From NCBI RefSeq assembly GCF_900769625.1, contig NZ_CAAGHK010000086.1:1-7848 (forward strand): 7,848 nt of DNA, in the 5' to 3' direction. Under the pieces are notes generated by a model, which saw nothing but the letters and a program-made list of their open reading frames with translations, searched no databases and had not been told where the DNA came from. Origin of the DNA: an uncultured Clostridium sp. Its GTDB lineage: Bacteria; Bacillota; Clostridia; Clostridiales; Clostridiaceae. Within the stretch, counting starts at the first letter, position 1; each line of letters starts with the position of its first letter. Of the stretch, positions 1 to 5,607 are shown in pieces. Made by a program: the position numbers and the translations under genes.

Positions 1-38
1 AGCTATGATTTCTCATAACTCTAAATATTTAATTTAAA

Positions 39-113
39 TGGTGACTCCTAGGGGAATCGAACCCCTGTTACCACCGTGAAAGGGTGGTGTCTTAACCGCT
101 TGACCAAGGAGCC
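39..113 (-). tRNA. tRNA-Glu (anticodon TTC)
   Basis: The minus strand folds as a full cloverleaf of 75 nt with an encoded CCA (TGG at 39-41 on the plus strand). The acceptor arm pairs GGCTCCT with AGGAGTC, with one G-U pair. The anticodon loop CTTTCAC gives TTC (plus-strand 78-80), and the T arm contains GGTTCGATTCC. It decodes GAA/GAG. It is the last gene of the four-tRNA cluster inside the window. The cluster could continue beyond the left edge. Confidence 0.97.
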
Positions 114-141
114 ATAATGTTTTATGTTGCTTCATCTAAAA

Positions 142-216
142 TGGAGCTGGCAATAGGAATCGAACCTACAACCTGCTGATTACAAGTCAGCTGCTCTACC
201 ATTGAGCCATGCCAGC
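142..216 (-). tRNA. tRNA-Thr (anticodon TGT)
   Basis: A 75-nt cloverleaf on the minus strand. The acceptor arm GCTGGCA pairs perfectly with TGCCAGC, the discriminator base is U, and CCA is encoded. The anticodon stem GCTGA/TCAGC encloses CTTGTAA, giving TGT (plus-strand 182-184). It lies 28 bp from tRNA-Glu and 28 bp from tRNA-Val, with no promoter or terminator visible in the gaps, so it is probably cut from a shared precursor. Confidence 0.97.
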
Positions 217-244
217 ATATTATTTGATTTATTATTTTGTTTAA

Positions 245-320
245 TGGTGGGCACAACAGGGCTCGAACCTGTGACCCCCTGCTTGTAAGGCAGGTGCTCT
301 CCCAGCTGAGCTATGCGCCC
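245..320 (-). tRNA. tRNA-Val (anticodon TAC)
   Basis: A 76-nt cloverleaf on the minus strand with encoded CCA. The acceptor arm pairs GGGCGCA with TGTGCCC, with one G-U pair. The anticodon stem CCTGC/GCAGG encloses CTTACAA, giving TAC (plus-strand 285-287). The D arm is AGCTCAGCTGGGAGAGC and the T loop is TTCGAGC. Only 9 bp separate it from tRNA-Tyr upstream, which supports co-transcription. Confidence 0.97.
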
Positions 321-329
321 ATTAAAAAC

Positions 330-413
330 TGGTGGAGGAAGATGGATTCGAACCATCGAAGCTAACGCAACAGATTTACAGTCTGCCCCCTTTGGCCACT
401 CGGGAATTCCTCC
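330..413 (-). tRNA. tRNA-Tyr (anticodon GTA)
   Basis: An 84-nt gene on the minus strand with encoded CCA. The acceptor arm GGAGGAA/TTCCTCC is perfect. The anticodon stem CAGA/TCTG encloses CTGTAAA, giving GTA (plus-strand 377-379). The extra length is a long variable arm, as expected for bacterial class II tRNA-Tyr. It is the first gene of the cluster, about 54 nt downstream of the predicted transcription start. Confidence 0.97.
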
Positions 414-473
414 AATTTTTTTCTTTTTCCTTCTTGTCTTGCTCTGCCTCATCAGCACCGCTCGACAACAACT

Positions 474-502
474 AGTATATATTCAACCGAACTATATTTC
501 AA
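474..502 (-). promoter_or_regulatory. SigA-type promoter of the tRNA cluster
   Basis: On the minus strand TTGAAA (497-502) and TATACT (474-479) are separated by exactly 17 bp. Each hexamer differs from the SigA consensus at one position. Transcription should start near 467 and run into tRNA-Tyr. The 414-577 interval holds no gene; apart from this promoter I see only AT-rich sequence and no clear terminator for the gene ending at 578. Confidence 0.75.
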
Positions 503-577
503 ATACTATTTCAACCCTTTATAAGAAATTAAACTTAAATTACTCTTATTTGCTCTTTTTTACTTAATTTTAATACA

Positions 578-1045
578 CTATACATAATTATTTTTCAATA
601 TTCCCTCAACCTTGTCTACATGAATGATTCCACCTATTATACCCGTTACTTTTTCATAATCGACTTTACTCATTCTCTTATGTATTATTTTAAAAAATTC
701 AATAATATTATCGTTACTTCCATTATTTTTTAATTCTATCCACTTTTCTAAATCGCTAGTAGCTAATTTATTTAGAATCTTATCGAGTTCTTCCATATCC
801 TTATCGCTTAAACTTTCAATATTCTTATCATCACTTACATATAATGACTGCACCCTTAAGCCATTTTTATAATCTTGTTGATTATTATCTGCATTATAGC
901 TGACATTTATTTTATTATAATCATCGTTATCTTCATATGATGCTACTGCAATATTGTTTTCCTCAACATAAGGATCCCATCTAAAAATTAAATACATGTT
1001 TAAAACAACGGTCAAAACTATTAGCATAAAATAAATTTTTTTCAT
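578..1045 (-). CDS. Small N-terminally anchored protein of unknown function
   Basis: A 155-residue protein that I do not recognise. The ATG at 1045 is chosen because AGGAGGGT lies 9 nt upstream of it. An upstream in-frame ATG at 1114 would add 23 residues but has no good ribosome binding site. Residues 1-3 are MKK, residues 4-21 form one hydrophobic helix, and the rest is polar, so it is probably anchored in the membrane with its bulk outside the cell (type II anchor or uncleaved signal). Residues 30-70 are rich in Asp, Asn and Tyr and look flexible. Residues 78-150 look helical and end in a glycine-containing hydrophobic patch (TGIIGGIIHVDKV). It is divergent from yyaC and reads toward the tRNA cluster. 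The neighbourhood hints at a sporulation or envelope role, but nothing in the protein proves it. Confidence 0.8.
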   Translation of the reverse strand: MKKIYFMLIVLTVVLNMYLIFRWDPYVEENNIAVASYEDNDDYNKINVSYNADNNQQDYKNGLRVQSLYVSDDKNIESLSDKDMEELDKILNKLATSDLEKWIELKNNGSNDNIIEFFKIIHKRMSKVDYEKVTGIIGGIIHVDKVEGILKNNYV

Positions 1046-1101
1046 AGTTAATACCCTCCTGTTATTTCTAATTATTTCCACATAATCTTTTTTTATTCTT
1101 T

Positions 1102-1130
1102 TACACACAATCAAAAATATTTATTATAAT
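1102..1130 (+). promoter_or_regulatory. Candidate SigA-like promoter for yyaC
   Basis: TACACA (1102-1107), 17 bp, then TATAAT (1125-1130) on the plus strand, about 50 bp ahead of the TTG start. Its -10 overlaps the -10 of the oppositely directed candidate because ATTATAAT is palindromic. From memory, Bacillus yyaC is under SigF. I looked for a SigF-type GGnnAnA element here and did not find one, so this call is weak. Confidence 0.25.
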
Positions 1131-1150
1131 AACTCGCCTTCTTTAGTCAT
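1123..1150 (-). promoter_or_regulatory. Candidate SigA promoter for the 578-1045 gene
   Basis: The minus strand carries ATGACT (1145-1150), 16 bp, then a perfect TATAAT (1123-1128). The start would fall near 1116, leaving a leader of about 70 nt before the ATG. The -10 is strong and the -35 is moderate. The region is AT-rich, so chance matches are common. Confidence 0.4.
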
Positions 1151-1163
1151 ATATATATTTTAT

Positions 1164-1171
1164 AAAGGAGG
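1164..1171 (+). promoter_or_regulatory. Ribosome binding site that sets the yyaC TTG start
   Basis: AAAGGAGG lies 8 nt before TTG at 1180. The only nearby ATG, at 1173, is in another frame, only 1 nt from this site, and runs into TAA after 11 codons. The spacing therefore favours the TTG. Confidence 0.8.
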
Positions 1172-1179
1172 TATGTCCT

Positions 1180-1704
1180 TTGATAAAGCCGGATACTCAT
1201 TCAAATAATTCAACTATCTATTCTTATGATTTAGCTTTAGAAATCAGCAATTATATTTCTCAAGATACTGTAATAGTCTGTATTGGTACTGATAAATGTA
1301 TTGGCGATTGTTTGGGCCCTCTAGTCGGCTCAATATTAACTGACAATAATTTTCCACTCCCAGTTTACGGAACTCTATCCTCACCAATACATGCTCTAAA
1401 TATTGATGAACGTCTTAAAGAAATACATGCTATACATCCTGAATCGACTATAATAGGTGTTGATGCCTGTTTAGGCAGTCAGGAAGATATAGGTCAAGTC
1501 AGAACACGAGATTATGCTATTCATCCAGGTAAAGGTGTTGGAAAAGAACTTCCAGAAGTAGGAATCGCCTCAATAATTGGCATCGTAGATTCTAGTGATA
1601 ATTCAGAATTCTTCTTTTCTCGTAGTATCAGACTTTCGTTTATAATGGATATGGCTAAAACAATATCTAAAGCTCTAATCGATGCTTACAACCTAATATG
1701 TTAG
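1180..1704 (+). CDS. yyaC: YyaC family spore protease-like protein (DUF1256)
   Basis: A 174-residue soluble protein of the YyaC/DUF1256 family, annotated as putative sporulation proteases related in fold to the germination protease Gpr and hydrogenase-maturation peptidases. The family signature starts near residue 33 with VCIGTDKCIGDCLGPLVGS, giving the GTD and GDxLGPxVG elements with Asp38 and Asp43. Next come YGTLSSPIHALNI (63-75), GVDACLG with Asp95 (93-99) and GKGVGKELPEVG (117-128). All expected blocks are present and no signal peptide or membrane segment is seen. Length is close to the family norm. The start is TTG, set by AAAGGAGG. It is the only plus-strand gene here and converges on mbl across a shared terminator. 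A protease activity is inferred from fold, not established by this sequence. Confidence 0.92.
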   Translation: MIKPDTHSNNSTIYSYDLALEISNYISQDTVIVCIGTDKCIGDCLGPLVGSILTDNNFPLPVYGTLSSPIHALNIDERLKEIHAIHPESTIIGVDACLGSQEDIGQVRTRDYAIHPGKGVGKELPEVGIASIIGIVDSSDNSEFFFSRSIRLSFIMDMAKTISKALIDAYNLIC

Positions 1705-1762
1705 TATTTAATATATACAGCAAAAAAATACCCTGCATATATCAAATACTAAATATAATAAT

Positions 1763-1805
1763 AAAAAAGGCTTAAACAACATAATATATTGTTTAAGCCT
1801 TTTTT
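1763..1805. terminator. Bidirectional terminator between yyaC and mbl
   Basis: Two perfectly complementary 17-nt arms (1763-1779 and 1789-1805) flank a 9-nt loop. The core is GGCTTAAACAA/TTGTTTAAGCC, with six A on one side and six T on the other, so it works as a hairpin plus U-run in both directions. It begins 1 nt beyond the mbl stop codon and 58 bp after the yyaC stop, and serves both convergent genes. Confidence 0.92.
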
Positions 1806-1806
1806 A

Positions 1807-2841
1807 TTATTCAATAAGGACTATCTGTTGTGAATTAACTTCACTATCTAGCTTATCCATGTAACCAAGAACCTCTCCAGTTCCTTTTGCCACACATTCA
1901 ACTGCATCATCAGCAACAGTAGCAGATACACCTGTTCTGAATTCTATTAGCTTATCTAAACCATGCAGTAATGCTCCTCCGCCAGTCATTAATATTCCTC
2001 TTTCTATTATATCCGATGCTAATTCTGGTGGAGTTCTTTCAAGTACTTTCTTAACAGTTTCAACTATATTTTGGACTGGATCATCTATTGCAAGTCTAAT
2101 TTCTTCTGTAGAAATCTCTATTTCATCAGGCAGACCTGTTATTAAATTTCTACCTTTCATCATACATGATAAATTTCTAGAATTTTTAAATGCAGACCCT
2201 ATGTTAATCTTTAATTCTTCTGCTGTTTTTTCACCTATCATAAGCTTATAGTTATTTCTAACATACTTTATAATAGCATCATTCATTTTATCTCCAGCTA
2301 TCTTTATAGATTCCCTTTCTACTACTCCACCTAATGAAATTACAGCTATATCACAAGTTCCTCCACCGATATCTACAACCATACATCCATTTGGTTTTGT
2401 TATATCAAGACCTGCTCCAATCGCAGCTGCAAGTGGTTCTTCAATCAAATGAACAGTTTTTGCTCCTGAATTTGCAGCTGCATCAATAACAGCTCTTTTT
2501 TCAACTTCTGTAGCTTGAGAAGGTACACATACAATTACTTTAGGAGCTCTGATATTTCTTGTTCCACATGCCTTTCTTATAAATTCCTGTAACATTTTTT
2601 GTGTGACATCATAATCAGAGATAACTCCATCTTTAAGCGGTCTTAATGCAACAATATTTCCTGGAGTTCTTCCAAGCATCTTTCTTGCTTCTTCTCCAAC
2701 TGCAAGAAGATTATTGTTGTTTCTATTTATTGCAACAACTGAAGGTTCCTTTAATATCACGCCTTTACCTTTGACATAAACTAAAACCGTCGCTGTTCCT
2801 AAGTCAATTGCAAGGTCTGTCCCTGTTCTCCAAAAGCCCAT
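1807..2841 (-). CDS. mbl: Mbl/MreB actin-like rod shape-determining protein
   Basis: A 344-residue bacterial actin of the MreB family. It polymerises on ATP under the membrane and guides lateral cell-wall synthesis. Visible motifs: phosphate-1 IDLGTATVLVY (12-22), the conserved block LRPLKDGVISDYD (66-78), IVCVPS (103-108), HLIEEPLAAAIGAG (131-144), phosphate-2 VDIGGGTCDIAVISLGG (156-172) and the adenosine motif GILMTGGGALLHGLD (282-296). In phosphate-2 a Cys stands where MreB usually has Thr. The N-terminus MGFWRTG could touch the membrane. Length is normal. ATG at 2841 follows AGGAGTG at good spacing. It lies 79 bp downstream of spoIIID with no terminator between, so the two may be co-transcribed. 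The spoIIID link is why I prefer mbl over mreB; the sequence alone does not separate these paralogs firmly. Confidence 0.95.
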   Translation of the reverse strand: MGFWRTGTDLAIDLGTATVLVYVKGKGVILKEPSVVAINRNNNNLLAVGEEARKMLGRTPGNIVALRPLKDGVISDYDVTQKMLQEFIRKACGTRNIRAPKVIVCVPSQATEVEKRAVIDAAANSGAKTVHLIEEPLAAAIGAGLDITKPNGCMVVDIGGGTCDIAVISLGGVVERESIKIAGDKMNDAIIKYVRNNYKLMIGEKTAEELKINIGSAFKNSRNLSCMMKGRNLITGLPDEIEISTEEIRLAIDDPVQNIVETVKKVLERTPPELASDIIERGILMTGGGALLHGLDKLIEFRTGVSATVADDAVECVAKGTGEVLGYMDKLDSEVNSQQIVLIE

Positions 2842-2920
2842 ATTTTATTCACTCCTATAATACATATTAATACCTATGTTTACATATTTCTACTAATAAT
2901 ATATTATAGTCTTAATTTTT

Positions 2921-3175
2921 CTAAGATTCAATAGCCTTGTACTTCATTTGAGTTGCCTTTCCGCCTCTAATATGACGTTCAGCTTTATTTAATTCTAATA
3001 TAGAATGTGTTTCTTCTGCTATTTCTGGATTTATTTTTGGAAGCCTTTCAGTCATATCTTTATGAATTGTACTCTTGCTTACACCAAAAACCTTCGCTGT
3101 TTTTCTAATTGTTGCTTTAGATTCAATAATATATTTTGCAACATCTAACACTCTTTCTTCTATATAATCTTTCAT
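2921..3175 (-). CDS. spoIIID: SpoIIID, mother-cell sporulation transcription factor
   Basis: An 84-residue DNA-binding protein that, in Bacillus, represses or activates many SigE- and SigK-dependent genes in the mother cell. The helix-turn-helix spans about residues 22-43 with the hallmark FGVSKSTIHKD (30-40), followed by TERLPKINPEIA (42-53). A basic tail with RHIRGGKATQMKYK (67-80) matches the family's C-terminal DNA-contacting region. Length is slightly short but normal for the family. ATG at 3175 follows AAGAAGGTG. Its DNA-binding parts are intact. It sits between spoIIQ and mbl. An 11-bp inverted repeat at 3262-3298 lies upstream of it. I could not find a convincing SigE promoter in the 3176-3261 gap. 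Confidence 0.97.
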   Translation of the reverse strand: MKDYIEERVLDVAKYIIESKATIRKTAKVFGVSKSTIHKDMTERLPKINPEIAEETHSILELNKAERHIRGGKATQMKYKAIES

Positions 3176-3261
3176 AAATACACCTTCTTAAACTTTATTC
3201 TAAAATATTTACAAATAAAATACTGAAATAATTTAATTCATAGAGAGATAGTTATATTTCA

Positions 3262-3298
3262 TATTGATCAGCCATATTTAATAAACAGCTGATCAATA
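3262..3298. repeat. Perfect 11-bp inverted repeat between spoIIQ and spoIIID
   Basis: The arms TATTGATCAGC (3262-3272) and GCTGATCAATA (3288-3298) flank a 15-nt loop. The repeat begins 17 nt past the spoIIQ stop. On the minus strand it is followed by TGAAATATAAC, not a T run, so it is a poor Rho-independent terminator. Each arm also contains the small palindrome TGATCA. It could be a weak terminator, an RNA-processing or 3'-end stabilising stem, or an operator upstream of spoIIID. Confidence 0.75.
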
Positions 3299-3314
3299 CA
3301 AAACTATTATTTTA

Positions 3315-4064
3315 CTACTTTGAAAAAGTAAAATAATTTTCTGGATTTACCTGCTCACCATTAGCATCGATAACCTGTAAATTTAAAAATTCACCAAATA
3401 CATCTGAACTAAATACCTTTGCAGTATCTCCAACTGTACCAATAACTTGATTTGCAGTTACTTTATCGCCTTGTTTAACAGATACTTTTTCATTTAAATT
3501 TCCATACTTTGTTTTTAATCCATTAGCATGTTTTATTTCTACTACAATACCTTCTTCTACTCCTGAATTTTCAACAAGATCAACAACACCATCTGCTGCT
3601 GCCTTTACTTCTGTTCCCACTGGTGCTTGTAAGTTTATACCCTTAATAGTTCTGAAAACATTTTCTCCAACTTGAACAGGCTTAGGATAAGTATAATTTC
3701 TGCTTTCAACCCCATTTAAAGGAACTACAAAATCAACAGTATTGCTTGTAGAAACTACTGTAGTTTTGTTACTTTCATCCTTTTTCTGATTCTTATCTTC
3801 TGATTTATTTTCATCAGTAGTTGTTGTATTTTCTACCCTTTCTGCATTTGGTATCTGATTGTTTGCAACTTCATTATTTTCATCAGTAGTATATGATTCC
3901 TCTTCATTTGATTCTTGTGTGTTGCTTATTTGATTTTGTGCTGTAAACTTTTTATATGAAACAGTACCAACTGTAACAACTACACAAAGACAGAGGAATA
4001 ATGCAATGTAAAAACCGTCCCTGCTCATTAAATCCTTCAATTTTTCTTTAAAATTTTTGTCCAT
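3315..4064 (-). CDS. spoIIQ: SpoIIQ-type engulfment protein with degenerate LytM (M23) domain
   Basis: A 249-residue forespore membrane protein. SpoIIQ binds SpoIIIAH across the intermembrane space, forming the channel needed for engulfment and late forespore gene expression. Residues 18-36 form a single membrane helix and 43-108 a polar Asn/Glu/Thr-rich linker. The LytM fold spans about 111-245, with APVGTEVKAAADGVV (147-161), GIVVEIKHANGLKTKYGNL (172-190), VKQGDKV (196-202) and VNPENYF (239-245). The fold markers are clear but the zinc ligands are gone. The HxxxD motif reads IKGIN (Ile140, Asn144) and HxH reads FLN (Phe226, Asn228). It should therefore be a structural, not enzymatic, protein. 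The ATG at 4064 is chosen because AAAGGAGGTG (4071-4080) sits 8 nt upstream; a GTG at 4073 overlaps that site. It is downstream of spoIID. The SpoIIQ identity rests on architecture and neighbours. Confidence 0.88.
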   Translation of the reverse strand: MDKNFKEKLKDLMSRDGFYIALFLCLCVVVTVGTVSYKKFTAQNQISNTQESNEEESYTTDENNEVANNQIPNAERVENTTTTDENKSEDKNQKKDESNKTTVVSTSNTVDFVVPLNGVESRNYTYPKPVQVGENVFRTIKGINLQAPVGTEVKAAADGVVDLVENSGVEEGIVVEIKHANGLKTKYGNLNEKVSVKQGDKVTANQVIGTVGDTAKVFSSDVFGEFLNLQVIDANGEQVNPENYFTFSK

Positions 4065-4159
4065 TACGAACACCTCCTTTACTTATCTTTTCCTTTTTTT
4101 GAAGTTTAATACATATTTTTTACTATTTTTTTTATTTTTTCTTAATGTATTATTTTTTT

Positions 4160-4184
4160 AAAAATAGCATGATAATCTGCTATT
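4160..4184 (-). other. Small hairpin with short T run ahead of spoIIQ
   Basis: On the minus strand AATAGCA (4178-4184) pairs with TGCTATT (4163-4169) around an 8-nt loop, ending in about five T. It could be a weak second terminator after spoIID. It could also be a 5' stem-loop of the spoIIQ message, since the predicted start is near 4184. The rest of 4085-4160 is T-rich with no gene. Confidence 0.35.
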
Positions 4185-4190
4185 AACTTA

Positions 4191-4219
4191 CATTATGTCC
4201 ACTTTATTATTTTCTAAAC
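4191..4219 (-). promoter_or_regulatory. Candidate SigF-type promoter of spoIIQ
   Basis: The minus strand carries GTTTA (4215-4219), 14 bp, then GGACATAATG (4191-4200). As I recall the Bacillus SigF consensus it is GywTA-N15-GGnnAnAHTR; both elements fit fully and only the spacer is 1 bp short. SigF control fits a forespore-specific spoIIQ. The leader would be about 120 nt. Confidence 0.5.
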
Positions 4220-4285
4220 ATAAAATTTTCATCCAGCCTCTTATATCCAACAAACATATTTACCAGACTTTTAATCAATAAGAGC

Positions 4286-4321
4286 AAAAAATAGAAGCAT
4301 TTACACTAATAATGCTTCTAT
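4286..4321 (-). terminator. Rho-independent terminator of spoIID
   Basis: On the minus strand ATAGAAGCAT and ATGCTTCTAT form a perfect 10-bp stem (4291-4300 and 4312-4321) with an 11-nt loop, followed by a T run (4286-4290). It lies about 37 bp past the spoIID stop, so spoIID and spoIIQ are mostly separate transcription units. Confidence 0.85.
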
Positions 4322-4358
4322 CTTTATATTTTTACATATAATATCTGCTAAACTATAT

Positions 4359-5420
4359 CTATTGATAAATAATCTTTTCTATATCCACTCCGTTATAATA
4401 ATGTTTTAAAATTTCATCGTATCCAGCTCCATTTTTAGCCATAGCATTAGCTCCCCATTGACTCATTCCAACACCATGCCCATATCCCCTACATGAAAAA
4501 ATAATATCATTTCCTTTATAAGATACTGAAAAGTTTGTTGAATTTAAATTCAATATTTTTCGTAATTCTACCCCTCTTAGATTCTTATTACCGACTCTAA
4601 TTTCTTTTACACTTCCACCTTGAGTATAACTCTCTACTTCAATACAATTTCTAATATTTCTTCTAGATATTTCAGCGTCATTGTACTTTGCTTTAATTTT
4701 ATTTATAAAATCATCTACAGATATTGTTGATGTTGTCTCATATTTAGGTGCTATTTCTTCACCACTGCTTTCAGTAGATTTTAGATAAGGAACATTGATT
4801 GAAAACACATCAACTGCATCTTCTGTTTTCCCTGAACTCACTGCAAAATATTGTGGATACTCCAAGATGACACCATCATATGTCAGAACTTCCCCTTTTG
4901 TTGATTCAACTGCTTCATTTATTTTATTCCAATTAGTTTCGCTATCCTTTTTACTCCACTTTGAAACTCTTTCTTGTTTATCCATATAAACCTGACAATC
5001 TGTACTGTCACAGATTTCTGCTCCATTACTCTTTGCATCTTTACATGGATTCACCCTTTTATTTATATAATATGTTCTGGCTGCTACAGCTTGTGCTTTT
5101 AATGCTTCCTCATCAAAATTAGCTGGCATTTCACTTGCAACAACACCTTTAATATATTCCTCAAGATCAATTTCTTCAACAGAACCTTTTTCCCTTCTAT
5201 ACAATCTAACCTTTCCATCATAAGGAAATGAAAGGCCTGAATTTTTGATTATGTTGCTATTATTTAAATTAAACACAGATAAATTATTATTGCTGCTATT
5301 ACTTAAGAATATTACTGGTAACAAAATCATTATGCCCAGAACTACAAAACTCATTATAATAATAATTTTCAAATTTTCATTTATCTTGAGTTTCCTGCAT
5401 TTTTCTTTAATTATATTCAT
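4359..5420 (-). CDS. spoIID: SpoIID, engulfment peptidoglycan lytic transglycosylase
   Basis: A 353-residue mother-cell membrane enzyme. In Bacillus it cuts denuded glycan strands made by SpoIIP amidase and helps drive membrane migration around the forespore. Residues 19-39 are the single membrane helix. The SpoIID domain begins with IDLEEYIKGVVASEMP (84-99), in which Glu97 fits the catalytic glutamate. ALKAQAVAARTYYI (107-119) follows. Cys137 and Cys142 in EICDSTDCQVY resemble the paired cysteines reported to bind zinc in C. difficile SpoIID. YFAVSSGKTEDA (191-202) and the C-terminal FSCRGYGHGVGMSQWGANAM (308-327) are also family hallmarks. Length and motifs look intact. ATG at 5420 is chosen because AGGAGG (5429-5434) is 8 nt away; TTG at 5426 is only 2 nt away. 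It follows murA, beyond a hairpin. Confidence 0.96.
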   Translation of the reverse strand: MNIIKEKCRKLKINENLKIIIIMSFVVLGIMILLPVIFLSNSSNNNLSVFNLNNSNIIKNSGLSFPYDGKVRLYRREKGSVEEIDLEEYIKGVVASEMPANFDEEALKAQAVAARTYYINKRVNPCKDAKSNGAEICDSTDCQVYMDKQERVSKWSKKDSETNWNKINEAVESTKGEVLTYDGVILEYPQYFAVSSGKTEDAVDVFSINVPYLKSTESSGEEIAPKYETTSTISVDDFINKIKAKYNDAEISRRNIRNCIEVESYTQGGSVKEIRVGNKNLRGVELRKILNLNSTNFSVSYKGNDIIFSCRGYGHGVGMSQWGANAMAKNGAGYDEILKHYYNGVDIEKIIYQ

Positions 5421-5450
5421 TCTCAATTCCTCCTAAAAACATCACTTTAA

Positions 5451-5478
5451 ATTATATGATTTTAGGATTTTATTATGA
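5451..5478 (-). promoter_or_regulatory. Candidate SigE-type promoter of spoIID
   Basis: On the minus strand TCATAAT (5472-5478), 13 bp, then CATATAAT (5451-5458). As I recall it, the SigE consensus is roughly kmATAtt-N14-CATACAaT; the -10 differs at one position and the spacer is about 1 bp short. SigE control is what is known for Bacillus spoIID. The leader would be about 24 nt, just including the ribosome binding site. Confidence 0.4.
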
Positions 5479-5560
5479 TTATGTATATATAATTTCAAGT
5501 ACCCAAAACTAGTTATATGCCCACTACGCTAATATTTTCATATCATTAAATTTAAAATAT

Positions 5561-5607
5561 AATAAGTAATCTCAAAATATTATTGTTATATTTTGAGATT
5601 ACTTATT
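5561..5607 (-). terminator. Long hairpin at the 3' end of murA
   Basis: Two perfectly complementary 20-nt arms (5561-5580 and 5588-5607) enclose a 7-nt loop. The first base of the stem is the last base of the murA TAA codon. The downstream minus-strand sequence is ATATTTTAAATTT, a poor T run, but the stem is long. It most likely ends the ywmB-murA unit and shields spoIID from vegetative read-through. Confidence 0.7.

Noticed and set aside
4..17. Small hairpin TATGA/TCATA at the left edge
   Set aside because: Five base pairs in AT-rich DNA with no T run visible; it may be a terminator of the tRNA cluster but the edge cuts it off.
180..458. Minus-strand open frame of 92 codons
   Set aside because: It runs through tRNA-Thr, tRNA-Val and tRNA-Tyr. 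It is a by-product of the GC-richer tRNA genes.
313..567. Plus-strand open frame of 84 codons
   Set aside because: It crosses tRNA-Tyr antisense and then the tRNA promoter, with no ribosome binding site.
1046..1114. ATG at 1114 adding 23 residues to the unknown protein
   Set aside because: It has no binding site, adds a basic polar stretch before the hydrophobic helix, and overlaps the leader of the candidate promoter transcript.
1173..1208. ATG with 11 codons overlapping the start of yyaC
   Set aside because: It sits 1 nt from AAAGGAGG, too close for initiation; the TTG at 1180 has correct spacing.
3176..3261. Possible SigE promoter for spoIIID
   Set aside because: The best -10 candidate (CTATGAAT, minus strand) matches only about half of the consensus, so I did not list it.
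4065..4073. GTG start at 4073 adding three residues to SpoIIQ
   Set aside because: It lies within the ribosome binding site; the same reasoning rejects TTG at 5426 (spoIID), GTG at 6881 (murA) and GTG at 7544 (ywmB).
4795..4989. Plus-strand open frame inside spoIID
   Set aside because: It is antisense to a well-supported gene, has no binding site and no recognisable domain.
5245..5436. Plus-strand open frame antisense to the 5' end of spoIID
   Set aside because: It is the complement of the membrane-helix region; low complexity, no support.
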